This document shows, one piece after another, positions 8,315-16,251 of a DNA stretch of 64,000 nt (position 1 is the stretch's first letter; the number at the start of each line of letters is the position of its first letter). Origin of the DNA: Gammaproteobacteria bacterium (lineage in GTDB: Bacteria > Pseudomonadota > Gammaproteobacteria > Burkholderiales > Gallionellaceae). Below the pieces are notes generated by a model that made no database searches, was not told the origin of the DNA, and saw only the letters and a list, made by a program, of their open reading frames with translations. The translations under genes were made by a program, and so were the position numbers. The DNA lies in NCBI GenBank assembly GCA_018820925.1, contig JAHJNJ010000026.1, positions 1 through 64,000 of the forward strand, written 5' to 3'.

Positions 8315-9931
8315 GTGTCTGATAAAACCATAACGACTGCTGTACCCGCGATTGACGAAAACGCGATCACTTTTGCCTCTCTGGGCCTGGCCCCGGCCAT
8401 TCTGAAAGCCGTGGAAGATGCGGGCTACACCGTGCCTTCTCCCATTCAAGCCGAAGCGATTCCCCAGGCAATGGCCGGGCATGACCTGATGGCCTCCGCC
8501 CAGACCGGCACCGGCAAGACCGCCGCTTTCATCCTGCCCGCTCTGCAAAAACTGTCCGTCGAATCCGCCGTGCGAGGCAAAGGCCCGCGCGTTCTGGTGT
8601 TGACTCCGACCCGCGAACTGGCACAACAAGTGTCCGACGCCGCCAACAAGTACGGCAAGAACATGCGCGTCAAGGTGGTGAGCATCCTCGGCGGCATGCC
8701 CTACCCGCTGCAAAACAAACTGCTGTCCGGTTTCGTGGACATCCTGGTGGCGACACCGGGCCGTCTGATCGACCACATCGAACGCGGCCGCATCGACTTC
8801 TCGCGCCTCGAGATGCTGGTGCTGGACGAAGCAGACCGCATGCTGGATATGGGCTTCATCGACGACGTGGAACGTATCGCCGCTGCCACACCGGCCACGC
8901 GCCAAACCCTGCTGTTCTCGGCCACACTGGAAGGCGCGATCGGCAACCTGGCAATGCGCCTGCTGAAGAGCCCGAAACGCATCAGCGTTGCTGCCGCGCA
9001 AGCGCGTCACGAAAATATCGAACAACGCTTGATGTACGTGGACGACATGGCGCACAAGAATCGCCTGCTCGACCACCTACTGCGCGATGTTGACCTGAAC
9101 CAGGCACTGGTATTCACCGCCACCAAGCGCGATGCCGACTCGCTGGCGGATGAACTTTCCGCCGCCGGTCACGCTGCCGCTGCCCTGCACGGCGACATGA
9201 ACCAGCGCGAACGCAACCGCACCCTGCTCAACCTGCGTCGCGGCAATGTGCGCGTACTGGTCGCTACCGACGTTGCCGCGCGCGGCATCGACGTGGCCGG
9301 CATCACGCACGTCATCAACTTCGACCTGCCAAAGTTTGCCGAAGACTACGTGCACCGCATCGGCCGTACCGGCCGTGCCGGCGCATCCGGAATCGCTGTT
9401 TCCTTCGCTTCCAACCGTGATGCGATGCACCTGAAAAAGATTGAGCGCTTCACCGGCCAGCCCATCAAGGCGCATACGGTTGAAGGCATGGAGCCGAAGT
9501 TCAAGCCGCGTCCCGCATCGAACGCACCTCGCGGCGGCGCCCCTCGCGGCAACGGTGGCGGCTTCAGCAACCGCAACAACAATGGTGGCGGTTATGCCGG
9601 TCGCAGCAATCCTTCGACAGGCTCAGGACAGGCTCGTAGTGGATTCAACCGACATGCAGCACCGGACAGCCGTCATGAGCATTCGCAAGACCAGCGCCGC
9701 GAAGGCCACAAGCACAGCCGCTTCAGCAACGATGCGCAACCGCGCAGCGGCTATACGAACGGCAACGTGAATGGCAATGTAAGCGGCAATCGCGCCCCTG
9801 CCCATCACGCGCCTTCGCATCATGCGCCTGCGCATCGCACGACAGCCCCCGCCGGTGCCCCGCGCCGTCCGCAAGGCACCAGTTTCTCCCTGGGACGCGG
9901 GCATAACAGCACCAACGGCAATAAACGCTAA
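8315..9931 (+). CDS. rhlE: DEAD-box ATP-dependent RNA helicase RhlE
   Basis: 538-residue DEAD-box helicase. Motifs in order: Q-motif (FASLGLAPAIL), AQTGTGKT, PTRELAQQV, VLDEADRMLD, FSAT, ARGIDVAG and HRIGRTGRAG. The C-terminal tail from about residue 390 is low-complexity, rich in Gly, Arg, Asn and His, as in RhlE proteins that bind RNA. The start is GTG, preceded by AAGGA. The tail contains PSTGSGQAR, encoded by a CTTCGACAGGCTCAGGACAG repeat that also occurs in intergenic DNA of this window. The family remodels RNA in ribosome assembly and decay. Confidence 0.93.
   Translation: MSDKTITTAVPAIDENAITFASLGLAPAILKAVEDAGYTVPSPIQAEAIPQAMAGHDLMASAQTGTGKTAAFILPALQKLSVESAVRGKGPRVLVLTPTRELAQQVSDAANKYGKNMRVKVVSILGGMPYPLQNKLLSGFVDILVATPGRLIDHIERGRIDFSRLEMLVLDEADRMLDMGFIDDVERIAAATPATRQTLLFSATLEGAIGNLAMRLLKSPKRISVAAAQARHENIEQRLMYVDDMAHKNRLLDHLLRDVDLNQALVFTATKRDADSLADELSAAGHAAAALHGDMNQRERNRTLLNLRRGNVRVLVATDVAARGIDVAGITHVINFDLPKFAEDYVHRIGRTGRAGASGIAVSFASNRDAMHLKKIERFTGQPIKAHTVEGMEPKFKPRPASNAPRGGAPRGNGGGFSNRNNNGGGYAGRSNPSTGSGQARSGFNRHAAPDSRHEHSQDQRREGHKHSRFSNDAQPRSGYTNGNVNGNVSGNRAPAHHAPSHHAPAHRTTAPAGAPRRPQGTSFSLGRGHNSTNGNKR
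9611..9642. repeat. CTTCGACAGGCTCAGG repeat inside rhlE
   Basis: This segment matches the core of the palindromic repeats at 38370-38407 and 43190-43222. It lies in frame in the disordered tail of RhlE and adds about ten residues. It is evidence that the repeat can insert into coding DNA. Confidence 0.6.
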
Positions 9932-9954
9932 GCCTGACGGCAAGGCGCAACGAG

Positions 9955-9982
9955 AAAGGCACGCTCGACGCGTGCCTTTTTT
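9955..9982 (+). terminator. Rho-independent terminator of rhlE
   Basis: A 10-bp perfect stem, AAAGGCACGC with GCGTGCCTTT, around TCGAC, running into a T6 tract. It starts 23 bp after the rhlE stop. Confidence 0.9.
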
Positions 9983-10063
9983 ATTGACGGGCCATGCGCT
10001 TGATGTTGTGCTCGTGCGTTGTATCCTCTATCCTCACATCCGTACGCTATTCCATTACAAATC

Positions 10064-10855
10064 ATGTCCATCAGTATCAAGACCCCGCAGGAAATCGAAA
10101 AAATGCGCATCGCCGGGCGTTTGGCCGGAGAGGTGCTGGATTACATCACCCCTTTTGTACAAGCGGGTATCACCACCGAAGAGCTGGACAAACTGTGCCA
10201 TGACTACATGGTGAAAGAACAAGGCTGCATTCCCGCGCCGCTCAACTACGCGCCGGGCGGACATATGCCCTATCCGAAGTCCATCTGCACTTCGATCAAC
10301 CATCAGGTCTGTCACGGCATCCCCAGTGACAAGAAACTGAAAAACGGCGATATCGTGAACCTGGATGTCACGCCGATCAAGGATGGCTGGCACGGCGATA
10401 CCAGCCGCATGTATTACGTCGGCGAACCGTCCATTCAGGCCAAACGTTTGTGCGAGGTCACCTACGAGGCGATGTGGCGCGGCATCCGTGTGGTCAAAGC
10501 GGGCGCCTATCTGGGTGATATCGGCCAGGCCATCCAGACCTTTGTCGAAGGCAAGGGCTACAGCGTGGTCCGTGAATTCTGCGGGCACGGCATCGGCAGC
10601 AAGTTTCACGAAGAACCGCAAGTCCTGCATTACGGCAAAGCCGGCACAGGCGTGAAACTGGAAGCGGGCATGATCTTCACCATCGAACCGATGGTCAATG
10701 CCGGCAAAGCCGGCATCAAGCAACTGGGCGACGGCTGGACCGTGGTCACCAAAGACCACAGCCTGTCCGCGCAATGGGAACACACCATCCTGGTCGCCCC
10801 GACCGGCTTTGAAGTGCTGACCCTGTCCGCCGGTTCCCCGCCTGTACCCGCGTGA
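10064..10855 (+). CDS. map: Methionine aminopeptidase, type I
   Basis: 263-residue type I methionine aminopeptidase, which removes the initiator Met from nascent proteins. The metal ligands of the family are visible in context: VNLDVTPIKDGWHGDTSRMY (two Asp), GHGIG (His), FTIEPMV (Glu) and the final Glu in WEHTI. The substrate-binding His is in VCHGIPS. I use the ATG at 10064 (MSISIKTPQEIEKMR), as in the family, rather than the track start 15 codons earlier. The stop overlaps the GTG of glnD, so the two genes form a translationally coupled pair. Confidence 0.95.
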   Translation: MSISIKTPQEIEKMRIAGRLAGEVLDYITPFVQAGITTEELDKLCHDYMVKEQGCIPAPLNYAPGGHMPYPKSICTSINHQVCHGIPSDKKLKNGDIVNLDVTPIKDGWHGDTSRMYYVGEPSIQAKRLCEVTYEAMWRGIRVVKAGAYLGDIGQAIQTFVEGKGYSVVREFCGHGIGSKFHEEPQVLHYGKAGTGVKLEAGMIFTIEPMVNAGKAGIKQLGDGWTVVTKDHSLSAQWEHTILVAPTGFEVLTLSAGSPPVPA

Positions 10856-13404
10856 CCTCGAATACAATGAAGACCATCTCTGAAATCAGGGACAGTCTGC
10901 GCCTTGCGCGCCGCAAGCTGCAGGAAAGCTATACAACCCGTCACCAACCTGCGCGTCACCTGCATGCCCACACCAGGATAGTCGACGAGCATCTGCGCAT
11001 GGTGTGGCAATTGCTGGCCATGCCGCCCGAGCTCGCTTTGGTTGCGGTGGGCGGTTATGGACGCACCGAGCTTTTTCCAAAATCCGACATCGACCTGCTC
11101 ATCCTGCTGCCGCAGCAACCCGATGAACAGTTGCAACAACGCCTGCAGGAACTGGTCGGCAATTTGTGGGATATCGGACTGGAAGTCGGCCATAGCGTAC
11201 GTACCATCGGCGACTGTATGGCCGAGTCTTCGGACGTGACCGTGCAGACCAACCTGCTGGAAGCCCGCCACATCACCGGCAGTTATCCCCTGTTTGCCGA
11301 AATGCGTGAAACGCTTTCCGAACACCTGAACCGGCGCGCCTTCTATCTGGCCAAGGTGAAAGAACAGGAACAGCGCCACACGCGTTTTCTCGACACCGAC
11401 TACAACCTGGAGCCGAACCTCAAGGAAAGTCCCGGCGGCTTGCGCGATCTGCAGACCGTATTGTGGATCGCCCGCGCCAGCGGATTCGGCGATACCTGGC
11501 GCAAGCTGGCCGAGGCAAAACTGATCACCGCGCAGGAAGCAACAGTCATCGCGCGCCACGAAAACCTGCTGCAAACCTTGCGCATCCGCCTGCACTACCT
11601 GGCCGGCCGGCGCGAAGACCGCATCCTGTTCGATTTCCAGACCGAACTGGCCGAGCAGATGCATATCGAAGCGACCGAAACGCGCCGCGCCAGCGAACAC
11701 CTGATGCAGCGCTACTACCGCACCAAGCGCGCAGTGCTGCAACTCAATGCCGTGCTGCTGGAGAATCTGCATACCCATCTGTTCCCGGAAGGCGCCACAA
11801 TTCGCCCGCTCAACGAACGCTTCCTGGCACGCGACAACCTGCTTGAGGTGCGCGACGACACGTTGTTCGAACACGACCCATCGGCCATTCTGGAAAGTTT
11901 CCTGCTGATGGAACAGCACCCGAGCCTGACCGGATTTTCCGTGCCGACCGCGCGTGCGCTGCTGCGCGCGCGCCCGAGAATCGACGCCGCATTCCGCCGC
12001 AACCCGCATAACCGCGAGCTGTTCATGAAGATACTGCGCCAGCCGCAGGGCATCACCCACGTGCTGCGGCGCATGAGCCGCAACGGCATCCTGGGACGAT
12101 ACCTGCCCGCCTTCGGCCGCATTGTGGGCCAGATGCAGCACGACTTGTTCCACGTCTATACCGTGGACGAACACATCCTGATGGTGGTGCACAACGTGCG
12201 CTGTTTCGCGCTGGAAAAACACGCGCATGAATTCCCGCTGTGCAACAAGCTGATGAAGGATTTTGCGCGGCCCGAAGTGCTGTATATCGCCGCGCTGTTC
12301 CACGACATCGCCAAAGGCCGCGGCGGCGACCATGCAACAAAGGGACGTGTCGACGCGGCGCGTTTTTGCAAACAACATGGCCTGACCAGGGAAGATAGCG
12401 AGTTGGTGGTGTGGCTGGTTCAACACCACCTGCTGCTTTCCTCCACCGCACAATCCAAGGATTTGTCGGACCAGGACATCATCGCAGCCTTCGCACAAAA
12501 CATTCCGAACGACCGCTATCTGGTCGCACTGTATCTGCTCACCGTGGCCGACATTCGCGGCACCAGCCCGAAAATCTGGAATGTGTGGAAAGGCAAATTG
12601 CTGGAAGACCTGTTCTGGTCAACCCGGCGTTTCATGGTGGGCGGCAAGGTCGCCAACCTGGTCGGCGAAGTGCGCCGTCTCGCCGCCGAAACGCTGAACC
12701 TCTACGCTGTCAATCCCGAAGCATACGAACTGCTGTGGGCACAACTGGATGCTGAATATTTCCTGCGCCACGAGCCGCATGAAATCGCCTGGCATACCCG
12801 GTTGTTGTCGCATCGCGTAAACAGCGCAACACCCGTCGTCAAGGCGCGCTTGAGCCGTATCGGCGAAGGCCTGCAAGTGCTCGTCTATACGCCGGACAAA
12901 CCCTACCTGTTCGCGCGCATTTGCAGCTTCTTCGCCCACATGAGCTACAACATCATGGAAGCCAAGGTGCACACCACCCATCACGGCTACGCGCTCGACA
13001 GCTTCCTGGTGATGGATGCGAACAATGAAAAGACCGTCTATCGCGACGTGATGAATTTCATCGAATACGAACTGGCCCAGCAACTGACCAGCGACGCACC
13101 GCTGGCGACACCAGGCGTCGGCAGGGTCAGCCGCCAGTTCAAACACTTCCCCATCGCCCCGCAAGTCATCATCGCCCGGGACGAAAAAGGCCGCCATACC
13201 CTGTCCATCGTGGCCGGCGACCGCACCGGCCTGCTGGCACGCATCGCCTACCTGCTGGCGCAGCATCACATCGAACTGCGCAGTGCCAAGATCAATACCC
13301 TGGGTTCCCGCGCCGAAGACACGTTCTGGATCAGCGGCGAAGCACTGGATAGACCGCAGGAAGTAGATGGACTGCGCAAGGCTTTGCAGATACAGCTCGC
13401 CTGA
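10852..13404 (+). CDS. glnD: PII uridylyltransferase/uridylyl-removing enzyme GlnD
   Basis: 850-residue bifunctional enzyme that adds UMP to, and removes it from, PII signal proteins in response to glutamine. The nucleotidyltransferase motif VGGYGRTELFPKSDIDLLIL is near residue 65. The HD-domain motif LFHDIAKGRGGDH is near residue 480. Two ACT domains are at the C-terminus (about 690-760 and 780-850). The GTG at 10852 overlaps the map stop; an ATG at 10867 is an alternative start. The last 169 bp (13236-13404) are repeated at 15302-15470 with about 92% identity. Confidence 0.95.
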   Translation: MTSNTMKTISEIRDSLRLARRKLQESYTTRHQPARHLHAHTRIVDEHLRMVWQLLAMPPELALVAVGGYGRTELFPKSDIDLLILLPQQPDEQLQQRLQELVGNLWDIGLEVGHSVRTIGDCMAESSDVTVQTNLLEARHITGSYPLFAEMRETLSEHLNRRAFYLAKVKEQEQRHTRFLDTDYNLEPNLKESPGGLRDLQTVLWIARASGFGDTWRKLAEAKLITAQEATVIARHENLLQTLRIRLHYLAGRREDRILFDFQTELAEQMHIEATETRRASEHLMQRYYRTKRAVLQLNAVLLENLHTHLFPEGATIRPLNERFLARDNLLEVRDDTLFEHDPSAILESFLLMEQHPSLTGFSVPTARALLRARPRIDAAFRRNPHNRELFMKILRQPQGITHVLRRMSRNGILGRYLPAFGRIVGQMQHDLFHVYTVDEHILMVVHNVRCFALEKHAHEFPLCNKLMKDFARPEVLYIAALFHDIAKGRGGDHATKGRVDAARFCKQHGLTREDSELVVWLVQHHLLLSSTAQSKDLSDQDIIAAFAQNIPNDRYLVALYLLTVADIRGTSPKIWNVWKGKLLEDLFWSTRRFMVGGKVANLVGEVRRLAAETLNLYAVNPEAYELLWAQLDAEYFLRHEPHEIAWHTRLLSHRVNSATPVVKARLSRIGEGLQVLVYTPDKPYLFARICSFFAHMSYNIMEAKVHTTHHGYALDSFLVMDANNEKTVYRDVMNFIEYELAQQLTSDAPLATPGVGRVSRQFKHFPIAPQVIIARDEKGRHTLSIVAGDRTGLLARIAYLLAQHHIELRSAKINTLGSRAEDTFWISGEALDRPQEVDGLRKALQIQLA

Positions 13405-13650
13405 TGCGATCCTGAACTGGAAGTACCTGTCCGGAATCGCCAAAAGCTGTCGTTCGTCACACCGGCCTGATCAATACACATCATTATTTCCGGCTTATAC
13501 CCATAGCGGCCAAGGTGTGGTTCAATGTGCCCGGAATATTCAATATTGCGAGGTTGCTAATGAATCAACTGGTTATCGAGAATCTGCGCGCCTCACTATT
13601 TTTAATAATACTGACCGTTAAGTCCGTTTAATAACAGTAGGGCCAAGAAT
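13405..13650. other. Intergenic, left flank of the accessory array
   Basis: 246 bp, more AT-rich than glnD. No full gene is seen. It includes a 23-codon ORF with a good GAGG ribosome site (13560-13631). A GTTAAGT heptamer at 13617-13623 matches the GTTRRRY core of integron recombination sites. Confidence 0.4.
13560..13631 (+). pseudogene. Possible gene fragment, 23-aa hydrophobic peptide
   Basis: ATG preceded by GAGG at 6-nt spacing, then 23 codons. The hydrophobic peptide (MNQLVIENLRASLFLIILTV) resembles the N-termini of KdpC-like membrane proteins, so it may be the head of a gene cut by the insertion at GTTAAGT. The similarity is from memory of the family and the peptide is short, so this is weak. 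Confidence 0.2.
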
Positions 13651-14109
13651 ATGTACAAATTCATCGGTCGACATGCCCCGGTAGTCATTGCACTTGTTTT
13701 CTCTAGTTTCGTATTAATCGCAGGCGCATGGCTGGCATGGCAATGCAACCCAGCTTGGTTAAATAGAGCAGGTGCATTAATCATCATCGCTGGCGTGCTG
13801 CTTGGAGCATCTAGATTTTACGAATGGGTTCAGCAAAAAATAGCTGACTTCGTTCAAGCAAACTACGATTCCATCGCAAACGATGCGCTGACTGTCATAG
13901 AGGCGGAGAGAACTAAACCCTTTGATGAAGCCGATCACCTTCGTATTCGTACCAGCATCAAAGAGGAACTTCACAAGGATTTCGGAGAAATCTTCGCCGA
14001 AGACAAAACGCGCTTGAAGAAGTGGGAGATTTACCTCATCGTCATAGGAACGTTTCTTAACGGCTTTGGCGACTACCTAGTGTCCATCCTCAAGGCGCAT
14101 GGCACCTAA
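13651..14109 (+). CDS. Hypothetical membrane protein, cassette-like gene 1
   Basis: 152-residue protein not recognised as a known family. Two hydrophobic helices at about residues 10-30 and 38-55 are followed by a charged helical region (about 60-130), and a last hydrophobic segment near 128-145 (WEIYLIVIGTFLNGFGDYLV). It is probably an inner-membrane protein with a cytoplasmic helical middle. The stop TAA lies in ACCTAAC, a match to the attC R'' core RYYYAAC. Base composition is more AT-rich than the neighbouring glnD, which suggests transfer. Confidence 0.7.
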   Translation: MYKFIGRHAPVVIALVFSSFVLIAGAWLAWQCNPAWLNRAGALIIIAGVLLGASRFYEWVQQKIADFVQANYDSIANDALTVIEAERTKPFDEADHLRIRTSIKEELHKDFGEIFAEDKTRLKKWEIYLIVIGTFLNGFGDYLVSILKAHGT

Positions 14110-14162
14110 CCCATCCATCAATCCTGCGCAAAAGCGCACAGCCCCTCACTTTTGCATTAGCC
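14104..14162 (+). repeat. attC-like site A
   Basis: 59 bp from ACCTAAC (perfect RYYYAAC) to ATTAGCC (one or two mismatches to GTTRRRY). It holds a small central hairpin, TGCGC-AAAA-GCGCA. It begins at the stop codon of ORF 1. Confidence 0.4.
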
Positions 14163-14175
14163 ATCTCAAGTCACC

Positions 14176-14838
14176 ATGACCCTTTCCGACGTCGCTCAAA
14201 TCGCTCAAAGTGCCTCGATAATCCTTGCATCTCTCTTTGCCATCTATGGGTTCGACGCTTGGCGGCGTGAACACATCGGGAAACGGCGCATAGAGCTTGC
14301 GGAGGAAGTTCTTGCACTGTTCTACCAAGCTCGCGATGCCATCGCTGCAATACGCAGTCCATTGGGCTACGAGGGCGAGGGAAAGACGCGAAAGCCTGGC
14401 CCAAATGAGCGACCGGAAGATAAGGACGGTTTGGATCAGGCATACGTACTAATTGAGCGGTACAACAGCCACTCTGAGCTCTTCTCTCGCATCCACTCAT
14501 TGCGCTACCGCGTAATGGCGCAACTGGGGCTAGAGGCTGCCAAACCTTTCGACGCCCTGAACGAGATTATTCACGAACTCATAGTCTCCGCACATCGGAT
14601 GTCACGGCTCAATACTCGCCGTGAGTGGGCTTCGCATTCGCCGGAAGCAGAGGCGAAAAATCACCGTGAATTCCTTGAAATTCATAACATCTACTATGGC
14701 ACTGGAGGTGCCGATGACCCGATATCGCCTCGCATCAAGCAAGCTGTTTCAGATATCGAGCGTACATGCCGAAGCATCATCGAAAGCCAAGGGACACTTT
14801 TTGCCATCTTCAACGCAAGGTTGCGAAAAGATGGCTAA
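14176..14838 (+). CDS. Hypothetical protein, cassette-like gene 2
   Basis: 220-residue protein of unknown function. One N-terminal hydrophobic helix (about residues 8-24, ASIILASLFAIYGF) is followed by a soluble, mostly helical body rich in charged residues. This resembles the single-anchor 'hypothetical' proteins common in integron cassettes and defence-type islands, but no specific motif is seen. The start ATG is 13 bp past attC-like site A. The stop TAA falls in GGCTAAC at the start of site B. Confidence 0.7.
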   Translation: MTLSDVAQIAQSASIILASLFAIYGFDAWRREHIGKRRIELAEEVLALFYQARDAIAAIRSPLGYEGEGKTRKPGPNERPEDKDGLDQAYVLIERYNSHSELFSRIHSLRYRVMAQLGLEAAKPFDALNEIIHELIVSAHRMSRLNTRREWASHSPEAEAKNHREFLEIHNIYYGTGGADDPISPRIKQAVSDIERTCRSIIESQGTLFAIFNARLRKDG

Positions 14839-14905
14839 CCCGGCGGTGCAGGGGACGCTGCGCGATAAAGCGTCGCGCAGCGTCTCTGACCTTAAACGCT
14901 AAAGC
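14833..14905 (+). repeat. attC-like site B with 12-bp stem
   Basis: 73 bp starting at GGCTAAC and ending GCTAAAG. It contains a perfect 12-bp inverted repeat, GACGCTGCGCGA/TCGCGCAGCGTC, around TAAAGCG. The sequence style (CCCGGCGGTGCAGGGGACGCT) is typical of betaproteobacterial attC sites as I remember them. The R' box departs from GTTRRRY. Confidence 0.55.
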
Positions 14906-14907
14906 TT

Positions 14908-15228
14908 ATGGAATTGTGGCCAAATAACGTGTGGATAGCGCTGGTTGCTGTTATTACACTTATTATCGTAATGCAATTCGCCTTCGATGCTTTCATCTTG
15001 GCCATTGGCTCCCTCATCGTTTGGGTTCTTTCGGCTGGGCGCATCAAAACTGGAGAGCGGAGGGTTATTGGGAAATCACCGCCAAAACCAAATGGTGGGC
15101 AAATCTTTTATTATGAAAACTCGGCGACTTACATGTACCAAAACTTTGTTGCCTTGGTTGGTCTTGTCTTTGTATTGTCTGGCCTCACTGCAATATTTGG
15201 TTACGGCATGTGGACAACTGCGCTCTAA
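14908..15228 (+). CDS. Hypothetical membrane protein, cassette-like gene 3
   Basis: 106-residue small membrane protein, not recognised. A long N-terminal hydrophobic region (about residues 7-45, likely two helices) and a second one at about 80-100 flank a short polar loop. The ATG is 3 bp beyond attC-like site B and has no clear Shine-Dalgarno sequence, which is common for cassette genes. Its TAA stop lies in CTCTAAC. Confidence 0.6.
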   Translation: MELWPNNVWIALVAVITLIIVMQFAFDAFILAIGSLIVWVLSAGRIKTGERRVIGKSPPKPNGGQIFYYENSATYMYQNFVALVGLVFVLSGLTAIFGYGMWTTAL

Positions 15229-15301
15229 CTCTCCATTCGCGCGTAGTGATAAAACGACGTGTCGCAGCCCAACCCAGCGTTCCAGCGAACGCGCCTAAAG
15301 C
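15223..15301 (+). repeat. attC-like site C
   Basis: 79 bp from CTCTAAC to GCCTAAAG, with an internal GCGTT-CCAGCG-AACGC hairpin. It is the weakest of the three sites. It abuts the duplicated glnD 3' end. Confidence 0.3.
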
Positions 15302-15470
15302 GGCGCGCATCGCCTACCTGCTGGCGCAACACCACATCGAACTGCGCAGCGCCAAGATCAACACACTGGGCGCCCGCGCCGAAGACACGTTCTGGATCAG
15401 CGGAGAAGCACTGGATAGACCGCAGGAAGTAGACGAACTGCGCAAGGCTTTGCAAATACAGCTTGCATGA
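15302..15470 (+). pseudogene. Duplicated glnD 3' end (remnant)
   Basis: 169 bp matching 13236-13404 without indels. I count 14 differences; nearly all are synonymous. Only Ser to Ala and Gly to Glu change the protein, and the stop codon is kept. It encodes the last 55 residues of GlnD (the second ACT domain) with no start of its own. Synonymous divergence means both copies evolved as coding sequence, so one end was probably brought in or displaced by recombination with a related genome rather than copied recently. Confidence 0.85.
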
Positions 15471-15647
15471 TGAAAACAGATGATTGCGGTTTATTTTGCA
15501 TATACTGTAAAGTGATTTTGCTGATAGATTGCACGGAGTGGAAACGGTATGGGCAAACAATCCATGATGCTTACGTATGCACTCCGATAGCGCCCCTAAT
15601 AATTGGCAGTCACGTTAGCCATTTTAAGGCTACATCAAGGAGAAATT
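15471..15647. other. Intergenic spacer after the glnD remnant
   Basis: 177 bp. It contains CGGAGTG/CACTCCG complementary runs and a GTTAGCC heptamer at 15614-15620, close to the integron R' core. This piece plus the glnD remnant might itself be bounded by recombination sites. No gene is seen. Confidence 0.3.
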
Positions 15648-16157
15648 ATGGATGCAACTACATGGGGTTTTGTCGGAGCATTAGCTGGTACAGTCATTGG
15701 TGCTGCTGCCAGTATATTCACAACTCTCATTACAAACTGGAATGCATCCCGACTTCAACAAAATGCCGACTCCTTAGAACGTGCTGAACGAGCAAGATCA
15801 TTTCAGAGAGACAATCTTTTAGAGTTACAAGTTTCAATTCAAGATGCCATGCGTCTCGTCGGGCGAGCTCACCATGAGGACGTAGTAGCATCAAAAAAAA
15901 GCGGGGGTTGGGGCGAGTCGAAGCTTAGTGAAGAGGTAAACCAAAACATTCATTTAACTAATACGAAATTATCCGTTCTTAGTGTGCGTGTAGCGGATGA
16001 TGATTTACGATCTAAGCTAGAGCTACTCCGTAGAAAAATCACCAAATGTCTTTTCGCAAAATCGGAAATAGAAGGAGAAGCATTAATTTTGGATGCCCTC
16101 TCTGAATTCAATACATTTATGGAGCAACTTGGTAAGGTTCTTCGGAGTAATTATTAG
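15648..16157 (+). CDS. Hypothetical membrane-anchored protein
   Basis: 169-residue protein of unknown function. One N-terminal glycine/alanine-rich transmembrane helix (about residues 6-28, GFVGALAGTVIGAAASIF) is followed by a long coiled-coil-like helical body. I start at the ATG at 15648, which has AAGGAGA upstream; the track start 15 codons earlier lacks one. It has the same single-anchor helical design as the cassette-like gene at 14176 and is similarly AT-rich, so it probably belongs to the same accessory block. Confidence 0.75.
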   Translation: MDATTWGFVGALAGTVIGAAASIFTTLITNWNASRLQQNADSLERAERARSFQRDNLLELQVSIQDAMRLVGRAHHEDVVASKKSGGWGESKLSEEVNQNIHLTNTKLSVLSVRVADDDLRSKLELLRRKITKCLFAKSEIEGEALILDALSEFNTFMEQLGKVLRSNY

Positions 16158-16251
16158 CCAAAACTAAACGGTGGCTGCATCACATTCCATTTCGCACCAC
16201 CATACGAAGCGTCCCTCGCACAAACAATGGCTGATTCTCCTCGGCCATTTC

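Larger units (their letters stand above)
13617..15301 (+). mobile_element. Cassette-like array without integrase (CALIN candidate)
   Basis: Three same-strand ORFs (13651, 14176, 14908), each with its stop codon inside a YTAACYC box and each followed by a 59-79 bp partly palindromic spacer before the next ORF. This is the layout of integron gene cassettes: the gene, then attC with its R'' core at the stop codon. The spacer at 14833-14905 has the best attC-like structure. No intI gene is in the window. The R' cores are degenerate (ATTAGCC, GCTAAAG), so the sites may be decayed. The array ends exactly where a second glnD 3' end begins. Confidence 0.5.

Noticed and set aside
10630-12498. 622-aa minus-strand ORF across glnD
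   Set aside because: Shadow ORF. The sense frame carries all GlnD motifs; the antisense product has none.
13405-16251. Prophage or ICE remnant in the accessory region
   Set aside because: No integrase, transposase, phage structural or conjugation gene is seen; the cassette-array reading fits the layout better.
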